This document shows positions 1-11,344 of a stretch of DNA of 64,000 nucleotides, piece by piece (the stretch's first letter is position 1; each line of letters starts with the position of its first letter). Below the pieces are notes generated by a model. The model made no database searches and was not told where the DNA came from. It saw nothing but the letters and a program-made list of their open reading frames with translations. Position numbers and translations under genes: made by a program. Origin of the DNA: Piromyces finnis (Eukaryota > Neocallimastigomycota > Neocallimastigomycetes > Neocallimastigales > Neocallimastigaceae); NCBI GenBank assembly GCA_002104945.1, contig MCFH01000011.1:1-64000 (forward strand), written 5' to 3'.

Positions 1-3000
1 GTTCTTCTAAGGTTTTATTCTTTTTATTCAATTCTTCTTTATCCTTCAAGTTATTTAATATGGATGTTCTTGTAACTTCAATAATCTTGGATAATGAACG
101 AATATTTTCTTTGAACTTTTCATTTTCTAATTCTTTCTTTTGAAGTTCCTCTGTCATGTTAACTTGTAATTCTTTTAATTGTTGATTCTTTTCTTCTATT
201 TGAGCTCTTTCTTTAATAAGTTGCTCCATAAACATCTTTTCTTTTTCTTTATATTCTTCTTGTTCTTTTCTTAATGTGTCATTATCAGTTGAAGTTGATT
301 TTAATTTAATCTCTTGGTTCATCATTTCAGAATGTAATTTTTGAATGGTTTGCTCTAATTGATCATGACCACGTTTTGTAGACTCTAATCTTAACTTTTC
401 TTCATTAAATTGATCTAATAAATTATTATAATTCTCAGTTACCTTTACATAATTTTGTTCTTTTTCTTGAATTGTATCATAAAGTGTGGTAACTTTTTCT
501 TCTAATGATTGAATTTTATTATTCAATTGTTCATTTTGTTGTTCCCTTTCATTTACAATTTGTTTCAAATTTTCCATTTCTGTAGTCATCTTTTCACTGG
601 TGTCTTCTTTAACTTTTATTGTTTCTTGTTGTATTTCAAGTTCCTTTTGAGTTTCTTGGAAATCTTCTTTTAAATGTTCAATGATTTTCTTTGATATTTC
701 AACTTCTGTTTCTTTCTTTTTTAAATCTGTTTTAGTGGTTTCAAGAGCTTCAGAGGTTTCATCCAAAGATTTTTGTAATTCAATTATTTCGGATTGATGA
801 CTCTTATTAATATCTATTTCTTTTTGAAGTTTACCCTTTAACGTATTAACCGTTTCAATAAATTCTTTATTTCTTTCTGATAAAGTTTTTAAAATTAATC
901 TATTTTCTTCAATGACTTCTTCTTTTTCTTTAATGTTGTCATCAATAGAACAAAGTTTCATACTTAATTCAGTAACCTTTGCCTTTTCTGATTTTAGTTG
1001 TTCAATTAATTGATCATTCAATTTCTTGAAATCATTCTTACTATGTTCAGAAGATGTAAGTTGTTCATTCAAAACTTTTATTCTTTCTTCCTTTATTAAA
1101 TTACGTTCGTTTATTCCGAGAATTATTTTATCCTTTGTATTCATTTCAATTTCTAAAGCTCTAAGTTTTTCTTTAATTGATAAACCTTCTAATCTTAAAC
1201 CCTTTAATTTTTCATCCTTCATTAAATTATCAACTTCTAAATCATTTATAATTCCTTCTTTAGACATATTTTCAATCTCAAGAGCCTTTTTATTTTCATT
1301 CATGTCATATAATTCTTGCTTAACTTCATTTAAATCATTTTCATAGCTATCTAAATGTCTTTCTGCTTTACTTAAATCAAATTCTAAATCTCTGTTAATT
1401 TGATATACATCATCAATTTCATTCTTTAAGTTATTAATTTCTATGAGTTGACATTCAATTAAATCATCTCTTTGCCATAAAGTTTCTTCAAAGTACGAAA
1501 TACGAGATTCATAATCCTTTGATTTATTTTCTTCATCAATTATTCTCTTCTTTAAGTGAACATTTTCTTTTTGAATCATTCCTATTTCAGTTTTTAAATT
1601 ATCAATTGTTCTCTTACTTCTATCCATTTCTACCTCTCTTTCCTTGGATAAGCCATCTAAAATTTGTTTTTGTTCATTGAGATTTTGGACAGCTCTGTTT
1701 AATTCTTCAATCATTTTATCCTTATTTTGGCTTTCTTCCTTATTTTCCTTTAATTCATTTATATAATGTTGTTTATCAGTAGATGCTTTATCTACTTCGT
1801 GCTTGTAATAATCTAAATTATTAATTACTTGATTATACATAAATTCTAATTCATCTCTTTTACTTTCCAATGTTTCTGAAAGATGAGTAAGACGTTCAAT
1901 TTCTTTTTTATGAACCTTATTTTGGTCTACTTCTTTTTCGTATTTATCACTAAAGTCATCACGAGATTTCTTTAAAGCACTTATTACACCTTTAAGAATT
2001 TCATTAGCTTTTTTACTTTTTTTCAATTCTTCTGTGCTTTTCTGTGCTAAGGTTGTGGCTTCCTTCATTTGATTGTCAAATTCTTTTTCTTTATCAAGAT
2101 ATTTATCTTCCATACTTTTTAATTGATCTTTAAGAATATCCTTTTCAGAAAGTAACATTTGTATTTGCTCTTTCTTTTCTTGAAGTTGAAGAGTACCATT
2201 TCTAATTTTTCTTCCAGATTGTTTGTTGAGATAATCTAATTCATTCTTTAATCCGTCATTTATTTTTTCAAATTCTGTACAAGCTTCAGAGTGTATTTTA
2301 TTAAGCTCTTCTATTTCTTGTTCCAATTTGAATATCATTTCTTCCTTTTCTTTAATTTCCATTTTATATGAATTAACTGTGCTTCTGGTTTCTCTTAATT
2401 CATTATAGTATTTTTTATCCTTTTGGTATTTTTTATTAATATCTTTATTTAATTTTTCAATTTCTTCTTTACACATTTCAATTATTTCATCCTTACGATT
2501 GACATCATCAGATAATAAGGAAATTTCCTCTTGTAAAGATGCATTGGTTTGTTGTTCATTCTTTAATTTTTCAATAAATGTTCTATTCAAATTTAATATA
2601 TCTGAGTTTTTCTCACTTATATTCATAATTTCTTTGTCCTTTTCTTCAATTAAAACCTTTAAAGTATCATTAGAACGTGATATACGTTTCATTCTTTGAT
2701 TATTGAGTAACATCTCGTTTTTAATTTCTTCATAATTGTTATTTAAATTCATAATTTCCATTTGAAGTGATTTAATTTCTTGCTTGTCTTTTTCCTTTTC
2801 TTCTTCAAATTGTTGTTTTACCTCTATTAATTCCTTTTTAATAGATTTAGAATTATCTTTCTCGGTTTCTAGAGTTGTTTCTTTATGTTGGCTAATTTCA
2901 CCTTGTAGAGAAGAAATTTCATCATTATTTTGAATCTTATTTTCTATAAATGAAAGTTGGTCTTCCATAGACCTATTAGAAGAAACTAAATTATCATATC

Positions 3001-6000
3001 TATCTATTTCAATATCCAATAAATCTTGGGAATCCTTTAATTGTTGCTCCATAATTTCATTTTCAAAACTTATTGATTCATATTTCTTATTTTCTTGTTC
3101 CATATGCTCTTGAACTTCCTTTAATTGTTGCTCCATAATCTTATTTTCAAAAATTAAAGATTCATATTTCTTATTTTCTTTCTCCATGTATTCCTGAGTT
3201 TCTTTTAATTGTTGTTCCATGATCTCTTTTTCGAATACTAATGATTCATATTTCTTATTTTCATTTTCTGTGTATTCTTGTGATTCCTTAATTTGTTTCT
3301 CCATAATTTCATTTTCGGTAACTATGGATTCATATTTCTTATTTTCTTGTTCCATATGCTCTTGAACTTCCTTTAATTGTTGTTCCATAATCTTGTTTTC
3401 ACAAACTAAAGATTCATATTTTTCATTTTCTTGCTCTATCATTTCTTGAGTTTCTCTTAATTGATATTCCATAATTTCATTTTCAATAAGTAATGTTTTA
3501 CTTTCATATATTTTTTGCTCCAAATGTTTTTGGGACTCTTCTAATTGATTCTCTAGGTTTATCTTTTCAGATACCAAACTTTTTGTTTTATCAGTTTCTT
3601 GTTCTAATACTTCTTGAATATTAATGTACTCATTTTGAAGTTCAATATATTCTTTTTTAGATTCTTCTAATTCATTAACAATAATATTGTATTTAAATTC
3701 ATATTCGTTTGATGTTTCTTCTAATTCATCAATACGTTCTTTTAATTCATTAATTGTTTCTGTAGTATTAGAATCAATGTTTTTACTGGATTTCTTAAGA
3801 CTTTCGATTAATTTCTTAGATATTTCAACCTTTTTCTTTGAATTTTCTAATTCATTAACGATCTTTGTGTTTTTACTTGTTAATGAAGCAATTTCAGTTT
3901 CAAGTTTTTGAATCTTTTCATTGGAATTTTTAACCTTTTCTTTGCTATTGAAAAGTTTTCTATATATTTCCTTATTTACCTTCATAATATCATCTTGTTT
4001 TTCTTTTAGTTGATTAAATTTAATTTTTTGTTTTTCAATTATATCATTACTTTCTAATAATTGTTTATTCATTTCTTCAAATTCCTTTTCAGCATTATTC
4101 ATTTGGTCCTTTTTTTCTTTAATTATTTCTTGTTTTTCTTGAAGTTCACATTTTAGACTATTAACCATTTCAGATAATGTGGAAATTTCTTTTGATTTTT
4201 CATTATTTTCTTTTGTGATGCTTTCCTTTTCTTTTTCAATAGTTTTATAATAGTCCTTATTTTTATTAATCTCCTCTTCATTCTTCATAATCTTTCCCTT
4301 TAAAATTTCAATTTCTTCTGAACTTTTCTTTTCTTTCATTAAATGCTTTTCAATAAGACTTTCAATTTCTTTATTATACTTATTTTCTTCTTGTGTTTGT
4401 CTTTCTTTTATATTTTTAATCTCATTTTGAAGTTCTTTATCTTTTTGAGCGTGTTGTAACTTTATGCTATCTAAAATATCTTTGTATTCTTTTTCTTTTT
4501 GGTTGTACTTTTCCTTTTCTTCATCCATCATTTTCTTACTATCCTTTAATTGTTCTTTCAATGCTACAATTAAATTGTTATTCTTGTGTTTCATTTCATC
4601 AATATTTAATTTTTCATTTGAAATCATTTCATCTTTTTCTTTAAGTTGCATTTTTAAGGATTTAATCAATTTCGTTAATTCTACTTCCATAATTAAAGTA
4701 GAAGTAACTTTATGATTAAGCTTATTCTCTAAAGATGTAACTAATTTTTTATTATTATTTTCAATAATAGATATATTCTCTTTTTCTTTTTCTAATGCAC
4801 TTTCTTTCTCCTTTATAAGATGTTCTAACTTGTCAATCTTTTCTTTTTCCTTATCCTCTAATTTAATAAGTTTTTCACGAAGCATTTCATTTTCACTTTT
4901 TATAAAGTTATTCATTTTTTCACTACTGTCAATTTGATATCTTAAATCGTTATCAATTGTGGAGTACATTTCTAAAATTTCTTCACTATTCATTAATTGG
5001 CCGGCTAATGATTTATTATTTTTTTTTAATTCAACATTTTCAATAATCAATTTTTGAATTTGTTCTTGTTGAGTAACCTTTCCATTAGCCAAACTCTTTT
5101 CTTTTTTCATTTCATTAATTAAATCTTCTTTTTCCTTTTCTACTTTATTAATTTTATTATTATATTCCTTTAATTGTTGATTTAATGTAGCATTGATCTT
5201 TTCTTTTTCAGACATGTTTTTGTTAATATGATCTATTTTTTCTTTTAATTCTTGTATCTCGGTGTTTTTCATTGTTTCCATTTCTTTGATTTCTTCCTTT
5301 AATGTTTCAATTTCTTGTTTCTTAGATTCATCAACTTCTTTAATATGCATATTCATTTCTTTGATTTTTTCTATTTTATTTTTAATATCATTCTCTAAGC
5401 CATTCATTTGACTATTCATTTTTTTAATTTGTTCTTCTTTTTGTGCAACATTCGTTAATGTAGAATTATGGTCTTCGCTTATTGTCTTTATTTCCTTCTT
5501 TAAAGTTTCAATATCATCTTTATTTATATCAATGGTACTTTTTAATTCATTTATTTCTTTACTCTTATTTTCAATATTCTCAGCATAGTCATTAATTAAT
5601 TTATCATTTTCCTTCATTTGTTCATTTAATGTTTCAAAAAGATTATCTTTTTCATTAATTGACTGTAATAAAGTATCTATTGAATCTTCCTTTTCCTTAA
5701 TACTAGTCATTAAGATATTAACATTAGTTTGTAAGTTATTAATCATTTTTTCCTTATCATTTAATTCATTCTTTAAGGAATTAACTGTTTCATCTTTCTT
5801 TTGCAATTCTTCTGTAAGTGTCTGTTTTTCTTGTTCTAATTCCTCAGTCATTTCTTCAATATACTTATCTTTCTCGTAAAGAGTTTCATTAGATTCATCA
5901 ATTAATTTATTATTAATTTGAGCATCAATTTGAAGTTTTTCATTTAATTCATCCTTTTCTTTAATTGTTTTATTAAGACGTTTTATAGATTTTTCTTTAT

Positions 6001-9000
6001 TTGAAATATTAGTTCTTAATTTATTAATATCATTTTGATTTATTTCTGCTTGATTAGCTAGTTCTTCAATAATATCTTCTTTTTCAGAAATTACCTTTTT
6101 AAGTTCATCAATAATCTTATCTTTTTGAGAAATTGTTTGAGTTGTAAGAGTTTTTGATTTTTCCATTTCTAATTTTTTATTTTCTATGTCAATTACTAAT
6201 TGATTTATTTGTGATTCTTTTTCTTTTAAATCTTTATTAATGTTATCAAGAATTAATTGCTTATCTTGAACTAATAATGTAAGTTTTTCAATTACCTTGA
6301 ATTTTTCATTTACTTCCTTATTAAGGTTTTCCATTTTATCGTCTTTTTCTGCTAATGAATTATTTTTAAGTTCAATAGATTCATTCAAACATTTAACCTT
6401 TTCTTGGAGATCATCAATTAATTTATTCTTATTATTTATTATTTCATTATTACTTTGAATAAATTCTTCCTTTTCCAAAATGTTTCCATTTAATGATTTT
6501 ATTGAAACATCTTTTTCCTTAATAATATTTTCTAAATTTTTAATAATCTCCTTTTTCTTTTGAATTTCTTCATTATATTCATTAACAAGATTATTCTTTT
6601 CTTTAATGATTTCATTTAATGAATCTATGATTTTTTCCTTTTCTTTCATAGTATCATCTTTTTTATCATTCCATTTATTACTTTCTTTCAAATTACTTGT
6701 TAATGATTCAATTGAAGATTCCTTTTCATTAATATTATTAGTTAAATTATTAATACTACTATTTAATTCATCAATGGTAGTTTCATGACTTTTAATTTTG
6801 TTATTTAAACTTTCGATTAATTCATCTTTACCATTCATATGATCATTAATATTATAAAGTGAGTCATCTTTTTCTTTAATAATATTTTCTAATTCATTAA
6901 TTCTTTCTTCTGATTTAACCAAATTTGTCTTGTATGTTAAAAGGTTCTTATCCTTTTCATAAACAGAATTAGATAATTGATCAATAGAATTGTTCTTTTC
7001 TTTTAAACTTTTTCTTAAATCTTTAATCAATATATCCTTTTCTTTTATGGTAGCATCACGTTCTTCAACAGTTTCCTTGACATTGTGAATATCAATAAGT
7101 AATTGATTAATAGCGGTATCTTTTTCATTCAAATTATCATCATATTTCTTTTTCAAGTTTTTAATTTCGATAGTATTACATTCATTAATTTTCTTAATGC
7201 TATTTTCACGGTCATGGATAGCTTTTACTAACTTTTCAATTGTTTTTTCTTTTTCAACACATTCTTTATGCATATCATTAAGAGCAATTTTGTTCTCCAT
7301 TTTATCATTTTCCAATTTTTTAATAATATTTTCTTTTTCCTTTAATTTCTTAGAAGTATTATCATTTTGTTTTGCATTATCAGCAATAGTTTTTTGTAAA
7401 TCACTAGCAGCCTTTTCCATAATTTTCTTTTCGTTAATTATATTTGATATTTCGATCTTCATAGCTTTCATTTCATTATCCTTCTTTTCTAATTTTTCTT
7501 TTCCTTCTCTAATTTCAACTTCCTTGGATTTTAATTTTTTATCTAATTCTGTAATAGTACTTAAAAATTTTTTATTATCCTTTTCATATTTTTTATAATC
7601 TTGATTGTTTAATTTTTTTTCTAACTCTTCAATTTTTCTGTTCTTTTGATCTAATTCTCCACTAAGATTATCCATGCTACTTTTTGTAAATTTCAAATCT
7701 TGTTTAACTCTTTTAATAATATCTTGACTAATTTTAAGTTCAGCATTTTTAGCATTAATTTGTTGTTTATAATTATTTAATTGGGCTTCCATAGATTTAA
7801 TATCTTCACCTTTATTCACTTCACATTCATTATTATCATCATTATTAACTTCCATATGATTAAGTATATCATCTTTTTGTCTTTCTAATTCTTTAACCAT
7901 CTCTTCTTGTTCCTTTAATTCTTCCTTACATGCAGATAGTTCATTTTTTAAATCACAATTTAAAGCATGTTCTTTACGTTGTTCACTTTCTAATTTTTCA
8001 ATAGCACTTTCGAGAATATCATATTGAGTTTGCTTTTCATTTAATTGATGTTGAAGATTTTGACATTGATCTTTTAAATTTCTATTCACTTGCTCTAAAC
8101 TATCAATTACATTGTTTAATTGTTTATTACTTTCCATTATCTCTTCGTATTTGATGTTAAGTTCTTGAGTTTCATTTTTAGAAGTTTCCATGGTTTTATT
8201 TAATAATTCATTATACTTTGTATTTAGAATTTCCAATTCTTTTTCTTTTTCTTCTAATTGACCATTTTTTTGTTCTATCATATCGTTTAACGAATTTTCT
8301 TTTATACTAATTGAATCTACAATTAAATTAATTTCATTCATTAAATCATTAATTTTGTCATTCTTTTTATCACTTTGATTTACTTCATTTGTAATTTTAT
8401 CAATTTTGCATGCAATTATTTCTTTTTCCAAAATATAAGATTCTAATGATTGTGTAGTTGGTAAAGTTTCAGTAGTGGTATTGTTATTAACAGTCTTCTT
8501 TATTTGTTTATTTTGATAATCCTTTTTATTAGATATTGGTTCTGGAGTAATTGTGTCATTTCCATCTTTACTTTCAAAGAACTCTAAATCTTGTAAACTT
8601 GAATTTCTACTAAATACCTTTTTATCTAATATTTTATTATTTCTGTTTTCATTATCATTATTACATTCACTAGTATCTTTAACTTCGCTATCTAATTTTT
8701 CTTTGGAATCATAATATTCTAAGGATGAATTGTTACTTTTATTAAATGAGCTTAAACTTTCATTACTACTACTTTCAATTACATCTTTAATATTGTTATT
8801 AAAATTCTTTTTTGATTTTTTGGTAAAAGTATTGTTCTTTTTTGACATCTTTTTTTTACGATTATTTTTTTTGGATGTTGATTTATTTTTTTCCAAATTA
8901 GTATCATTATTAGCTAAACTTTTGTATCTATATTTGTTTAAATAATTTTTTATCTTTGGAGTATTTAGTTTTACTAAATATCCCAGTATTGATAATGCTA

Positions 9001-9016
9001 TAACTATTAAAAACAT
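1..9016 (-). CDS. Giant membrane-anchored coiled-coil protein (3' end outside window)
   Basis: One reading frame starts at ATG 9014-9016 and stays open to the left edge, giving at least 3005 codons with no stop and no intron. The N-terminus MFLIVIALSILGYLVKL is a hydrophobic segment followed by Lys/Arg-rich sequence, which suggests a signal anchor with the remainder in the cytosol. Residues to about 190 are Ser/Asn/Lys-rich. Everything after that is heptad-type sequence dominated by Glu, Lys, Leu, Asn and Gln with almost no Pro or Gly, so it should form a long coiled coil. A block of exact 28-residue repeats lies at about 2941-3580. Architecture resembles kinectin/p180 or tether-type proteins, but I recognise no orthologue. 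Plus-strand ORFs inside it all lie in one antisense frame and are shadows. Low GC and codon use match the neighbours. Confident as a gene, unsure of function. Confidence 0.85.
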   Translation of the reverse strand, partial: MFLIVIALSILGYLVKLNTPKIKNYLNKYRYKSLANNDTNLEKNKSTSKKNNRKKKMSKKNNTFTKKSKKNFNNNIKDVIESSSNESLSSFNKSNNSSLEYYDSKEKLDSEVKDTSECNNDNENRNNKILDKKVFSRNSSLQDLEFFESKDGNDTITPEPISNKKDYQNKQIKKTVNNNTTTETLPTTQSLESYILEKEIIACKIDKITNEVNQSDKKNDKINDLMNEINLIVDSISIKENSLNDMIEQKNGQLEEKEKELEILNTKYNELLNKTMETSKNETQELNIKYEEIMESNKQLNNVIDSLEQVNRNLKDQCQNLQHQLNEKQTQYDILESAIEKLESEQRKEHALNCDLKNELSACKEELKEQEEMVKELERQKDDILNHMEVNNDDNNECEVNKGEDIKSMEAQLNNYKQQINAKNAELKISQDIIKRVKQDLKFTKSSMDNLSGELDQKNRKIEELEKKLNNQDYKKYEKDNKKFLSTITELDKKLKSKEVEIREGKEKLEKKDNEMKAMKIEISNIINEKKIMEKAASDLQKTIADNAKQNDNTSKKLKEKENIIKKLENDKMENKIALNDMHKECVEKEKTIEKLVKAIHDRENSIKKINECNTIEIKNLKKKYDDNLNEKDTAINQLLIDIHNVKETVEERDATIKEKDILIKDLRKSLKEKNNSIDQLSNSVYEKDKNLLTYKTNLVKSEERINELENIIKEKDDSLYNINDHMNGKDELIESLNNKIKSHETTIDELNSSINNLTNNINEKESSIESLTSNLKESNKWNDKKDDTMKEKEKIIDSLNEIIKEKNNLVNEYNEEIQKKKEIIKNLENIIKEKDVSIKSLNGNILEKEEFIQSNNEIINNKNKLIDDLQEKVKCLNESIELKNNSLAEKDDKMENLNKEVNEKFKVIEKLTLLVQDKQLILDNINKDLKEKESQINQLVIDIENKKLEMEKSKTLTTQTISQKDKIIDELKKVISEKEDIIEELANQAEINQNDINKLRTNISNKEKSIKRLNKTIKEKDELNEKLQIDAQINNKLIDESNETLYEKDKYIEEMTEELEQEKQTLTEELQKKDETVNSLKNELNDKEKMINNLQTNVNILMTSIKEKEDSIDTLLQSINEKDNLFETLNEQMKENDKLINDYAENIENKSKEINELKSTIDINKDDIETLKKEIKTISEDHNSTLTNVAQKEEQIKKMNSQMNGLENDIKNKIEKIKEMNMHIKEVDESKKQEIETLKEEIKEMETMKNTEIQELKEKIDHINKNMSEKEKINATLNQQLKEYNNKINKVEKEKEDLINEMKKEKSLANGKVTQQEQIQKLIIENVELKKNNKSLAGQLMNSEEILEMYSTIDNDLRYQIDSSEKMNNFIKSENEMLREKLIKLEDKEKEKIDKLEHLIKEKESALEKEKENISIIENNNKKLVTSLENKLNHKVTSTLIMEVELTKLIKSLKMQLKEKDEMISNEKLNIDEMKHKNNNLIVALKEQLKDSKKMMDEEKEKYNQKEKEYKDILDSIKLQHAQKDKELQNEIKNIKERQTQEENKYNKEIESLIEKHLMKEKKSSEEIEILKGKIMKNEEEINKNKDYYKTIEKEKESITKENNEKSKEISTLSEMVNSLKCELQEKQEIIKEKKDQMNNAEKEFEEMNKQLLESNDIIEKQKIKFNQLKEKQDDIMKVNKEIYRKLFNSKEKVKNSNEKIQKLETEIASLTSKNTKIVNELENSKKKVEISKKLIESLKKSSKNIDSNTTETINELKERIDELEETSNEYEFKYNIIVNELEESKKEYIELQNEYINIQEVLEQETDKTKSLVSEKINLENQLEESQKHLEQKIYESKTLLIENEIMEYQLRETQEMIEQENEKYESLVCENKIMEQQLKEVQEHMEQENKKYESIVTENEIMEKQIKESQEYTENENKKYESLVFEKEIMEQQLKETQEYMEKENKKYESLIFENKIMEQQLKEVQEHMEQENKKYESISFENEIMEQQLKDSQDLLDIEIDRYDNLVSSNRSMEDQLSFIENKIQNNDEISSLQGEISQHKETTLETEKDNSKSIKKELIEVKQQFEEEKEKDKQEIKSLQMEIMNLNNNYEEIKNEMLLNNQRMKRISRSNDTLKVLIEEKDKEIMNISEKNSDILNLNRTFIEKLKNEQQTNASLQEEISLLSDDVNRKDEIIEMCKEEIEKLNKDINKKYQKDKKYYNELRETRSTVNSYKMEIKEKEEMIFKLEQEIEELNKIHSEACTEFEKINDGLKNELDYLNKQSGRKIRNGTLQLQEKKEQIQMLLSEKDILKDQLKSMEDKYLDKEKEFDNQMKEATTLAQKSTEELKKSKKANEILKGVISALKKSRDDFSDKYEKEVDQNKVHKKEIERLTHLSETLESKRDELEFMYNQVINNLDYYKHEVDKASTDKQHYINELKENKEESQNKDKMIEELNRAVQNLNEQKQILDGLSKEREVEMDRSKRTIDNLKTEIGMIQKENVHLKKRIIDEENKSKDYESRISYFEETLWQRDDLIECQLIEINNLKNEIDDVYQINRDLEFDLSKAERHLDSYENDLNEVKQELYDMNENKKALEIENMSKEGIINDLEVDNLMKDEKLKGLRLEGLSIKEKLRALEIEMNTKDKIILGINERNLIKEERIKVLNEQLTSSEHSKNDFKKLNDQLIEQLKSEKAKVTELSMKLCSIDDNIKEKEEVIEENRLILKTLSERNKEFIETVNTLKGKLQKEIDINKSHQSEIIELQKSLDETSEALETTKTDLKKKETEVEISKKIIEHLKEDFQETQKELEIQQETIKVKEDTSEKMTTEMENLKQIVNEREQQNEQLNNKIQSLEEKVTTLYDTIQEKEQNYVKVTENYNNLLDQFNEEKLRLESTKRGHDQLEQTIQKLHSEMMNQEIKLKSTSTDNDTLRKEQEEYKEKEKMFMEQLIKERAQIEEKNQQLKELQVNMTEELQKKELENEKFKENIRSLSKIIEVTRTSILNNLKDKEELNKKNKTLEE
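2941..3580 (-). repeat. Tandem 84-bp (28-residue) coiled-coil repeats
   Basis: The complement of a recurring Met-Glu codon pair falls at 2967, 3051, 3135, 3219, 3303, 3387, 3471 and (diverged) 3555, exactly 84 bases apart. Each unit encodes a variant of ENKKYESLIFENKIMEQQLK followed by about eight more residues. 28 residues is four heptads, so the coil register is kept through the array. The repeats lie inside the giant coiled-coil gene. Confidence 0.85.
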
Positions 9017-11264
9017 TTTTATCACTGTAAAATATTATTAATTTATTTTTTAATTTGATATTTATAATTAATTATAAAGTAATTTTTGATAATATAAATG
9101 ATAATATACAATGTATATTGAATATATTTAATATTATAATATTATGGTTTCTTTTTTTTTTTACAAAATTAAAGAATATTAAAATTTATTTATGATTATG
9201 TTTAGTATATTTTTAAATTAATGAATATTAAAACATCTTATGTTTAGTTTTATTTATGTATTTTAATGTTTTGATTAGATAGTATACATTTAATTATTAT
9301 TAATTTGTTTAAAGTTCATTACCAATTTTTAATTTAAAATATACAAATTATACAATTTAATACAAAAAGGAAATATTCTTTCTTTATAGCAACAATTTAG
9401 TAAAACATCATTACTTATTTTCTCTTTATTATATTATTTTATTTTATTTTTTTAAAGACAAAGAGATTAAAAGAAAAAAAAAATTCACATAAAACATTTA
9501 TTTTTATTTTTTTACTTTTAATTCTATATATAGTTTAAAATTTTAAAAAACTTTTTACATAAATAATAAATTAAATATGTTATTTTTAAAATTTCATATT
9601 CGATACATTGCTATTATAAATACAAAACAATAAAAAAAAAATATATCCTTTTTTCTTATTAATTTTTATTATTACAATGAAACAAATTTATTACTATAAA
9701 TATTATTTATAAAATACTTATTTTATTAATATAGTCTTTTTTTTTTTTATTTCTTTTTTCATAATATATTTATAAACATTTATATATATATATATATTTT
9801 ATTATTATAATTATTATTAGTAAGTTAAGTAAGAAAGTTTTTTTTTTAAAAATAGAAATATTAAAATTTTAATATATTTTAAAATTTCAATGTATCATCT
9901 TCAACTACATACATTAAAAATAACAATAATAAAAAACAAAAAAAAACCTGAATAATAAATTTTAAGTTTAGTATCTTTGGATCTGTAGTTCATACATGAC
10001 ATATCACAATGCATATTAAATAAAATCAAAAATCATAATAATATCAAGTATTTTATAATATTGTGTTATGTATTATACATGTGAGCATGGAAGTGACAAA
10101 AAGTAGTATTTAACTTTTAAATTTTGTCTTATATAATAAATTTTATTTTAAAATTAATTCCTATATTATTATTTTATAAAAATTATGATAGCTATAGCTA
10201 TATTTAAAATAAGTTTTAAACAATATGTATAGAAATTATAAATTAAACTTTTATTAATAATTATTATTTTACTTTATACCTATTGACATTACTAAATATT
10301 ATTTTAATGACAATATTATTTAAAGGTTAAGATTTATACAAATATTAAGCAATAAAAAAATAAAAATTATATAAAGCTATTTCAAAAAATTATATAAAGA
10401 AGTAATAATGTAATGATATAGTTTTGTATTTTACTAAATTAAAGTTTAACCTTTTCCATTTTAAAAACTGATACTGTGTAAATAAAAAATAAAATTCTTT
10501 TTTTTTAAATTTGTTATTCTATTTTCTAAAAAATATGAATAACAGTTTTGGTATTTCATTTATTTGAGTTAAAATATAAAAACATCAATTATGTTTTATT
10601 ATAATTTATTTATATTTATTCATTTAATTCAATATTTATGTTTATATTGTAAATAATATTATTTTTCATTTGTTAAATTAAGTATAAATAAACTTTTGTA
10701 AAATTTTCTTTGAATATTATACTGCCATTAATAACATCATATTCTTATTAATTCTTTATCAGAAATAATATTTTATGAAATAATATTTAATTTTTCTATT
10801 ATGAATTTTTTAAATATGAAAATGAAGCCTTTTACTAGTTCTAATCATAAACAAATTTTAATTTTTAGTTTAATATTTTTCATTTTTAATCATACGCAAA
10901 GATATATAAAATATGAATAACATGCATTTAATATTATTGTATTTATAATTTTATTATATAACATAATTTATAAAAAATTCAGCTATGAACTCTAATAATT
11001 TATAATAAACATATGTTTGTATAGATTAGATTAAAATAAAGTTAAAAATTAAATATCCTTAACCCTTCAAAAAATCTATAACAAAAGATAGGTTTTAATA
11101 TCTTTTTAAATTATCTATTTGAAGTTGTTATAGGTGTGTTTTTATATTAAAATTTATGTAAATTATAAAGAAAAAGTTTGAATTATCAATGTCTTTAGAT
11201 TTCAAAATAGTATTTCAATTCAACAATATATTTATATATATACTTTTACCATCAAGATTACCAA
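9017..11264. other. Gene-free AT-rich intergenic region
   Basis: This 2.2 kb separates the start of the giant coiled-coil gene (minus) from the tRNA. It is composed almost only of A/T with homopolymers and short TA runs. I see no supportable gene. It presumably contains the promoter and 5' leader of the coiled-coil gene. Confidence 0.6.
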
Positions 11265-11344
11265 GCAAGTATGGCCGAGCGGTCTAAGGCGCTACGTTCA
11301 GGTCGTAGTCAGTAATGGCGCGGGTTCGAATCCCGCTACTTGCA
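11265..11344 (+). tRNA. tRNA-Leu (anticodon CAG)
   Basis: The 80-nt gene folds as a class II tRNA. Acceptor GCAAGTA pairs with TACTTGC (11337-11343), with discriminator A at 11344. The anticodon stem CTACG/CGTAG encloses loop TTCAGGT, anticodon CAG (reads CUG). A long variable arm precedes T-arm GCGGG-TTCGAAT-CCCGC. The internal A box (TGGCCGAGCGGT) and B box (GGTTCGAATCC) are intact. There is no intron and CCA is not encoded. It is a local GC-rich island in near-pure AT DNA. The long variable arm supports Leu rather than a class I tRNA. Confidence 0.96.

Noticed and set aside
1026-8945. Seven plus-strand ORFs of 60-133 codons rich in Phe/Ser/Leu
   Set aside because: All lie in one antisense frame of the giant coiled-coil gene and mirror its Glu/Lys/Asn codons.
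9900-10003. Two minus-strand pieces joinable into a short peptide ending VEDDTLKF
   Set aside because: Only about 27 codons, no recognised family, and situated in the probable leader of the giant coiled-coil gene.
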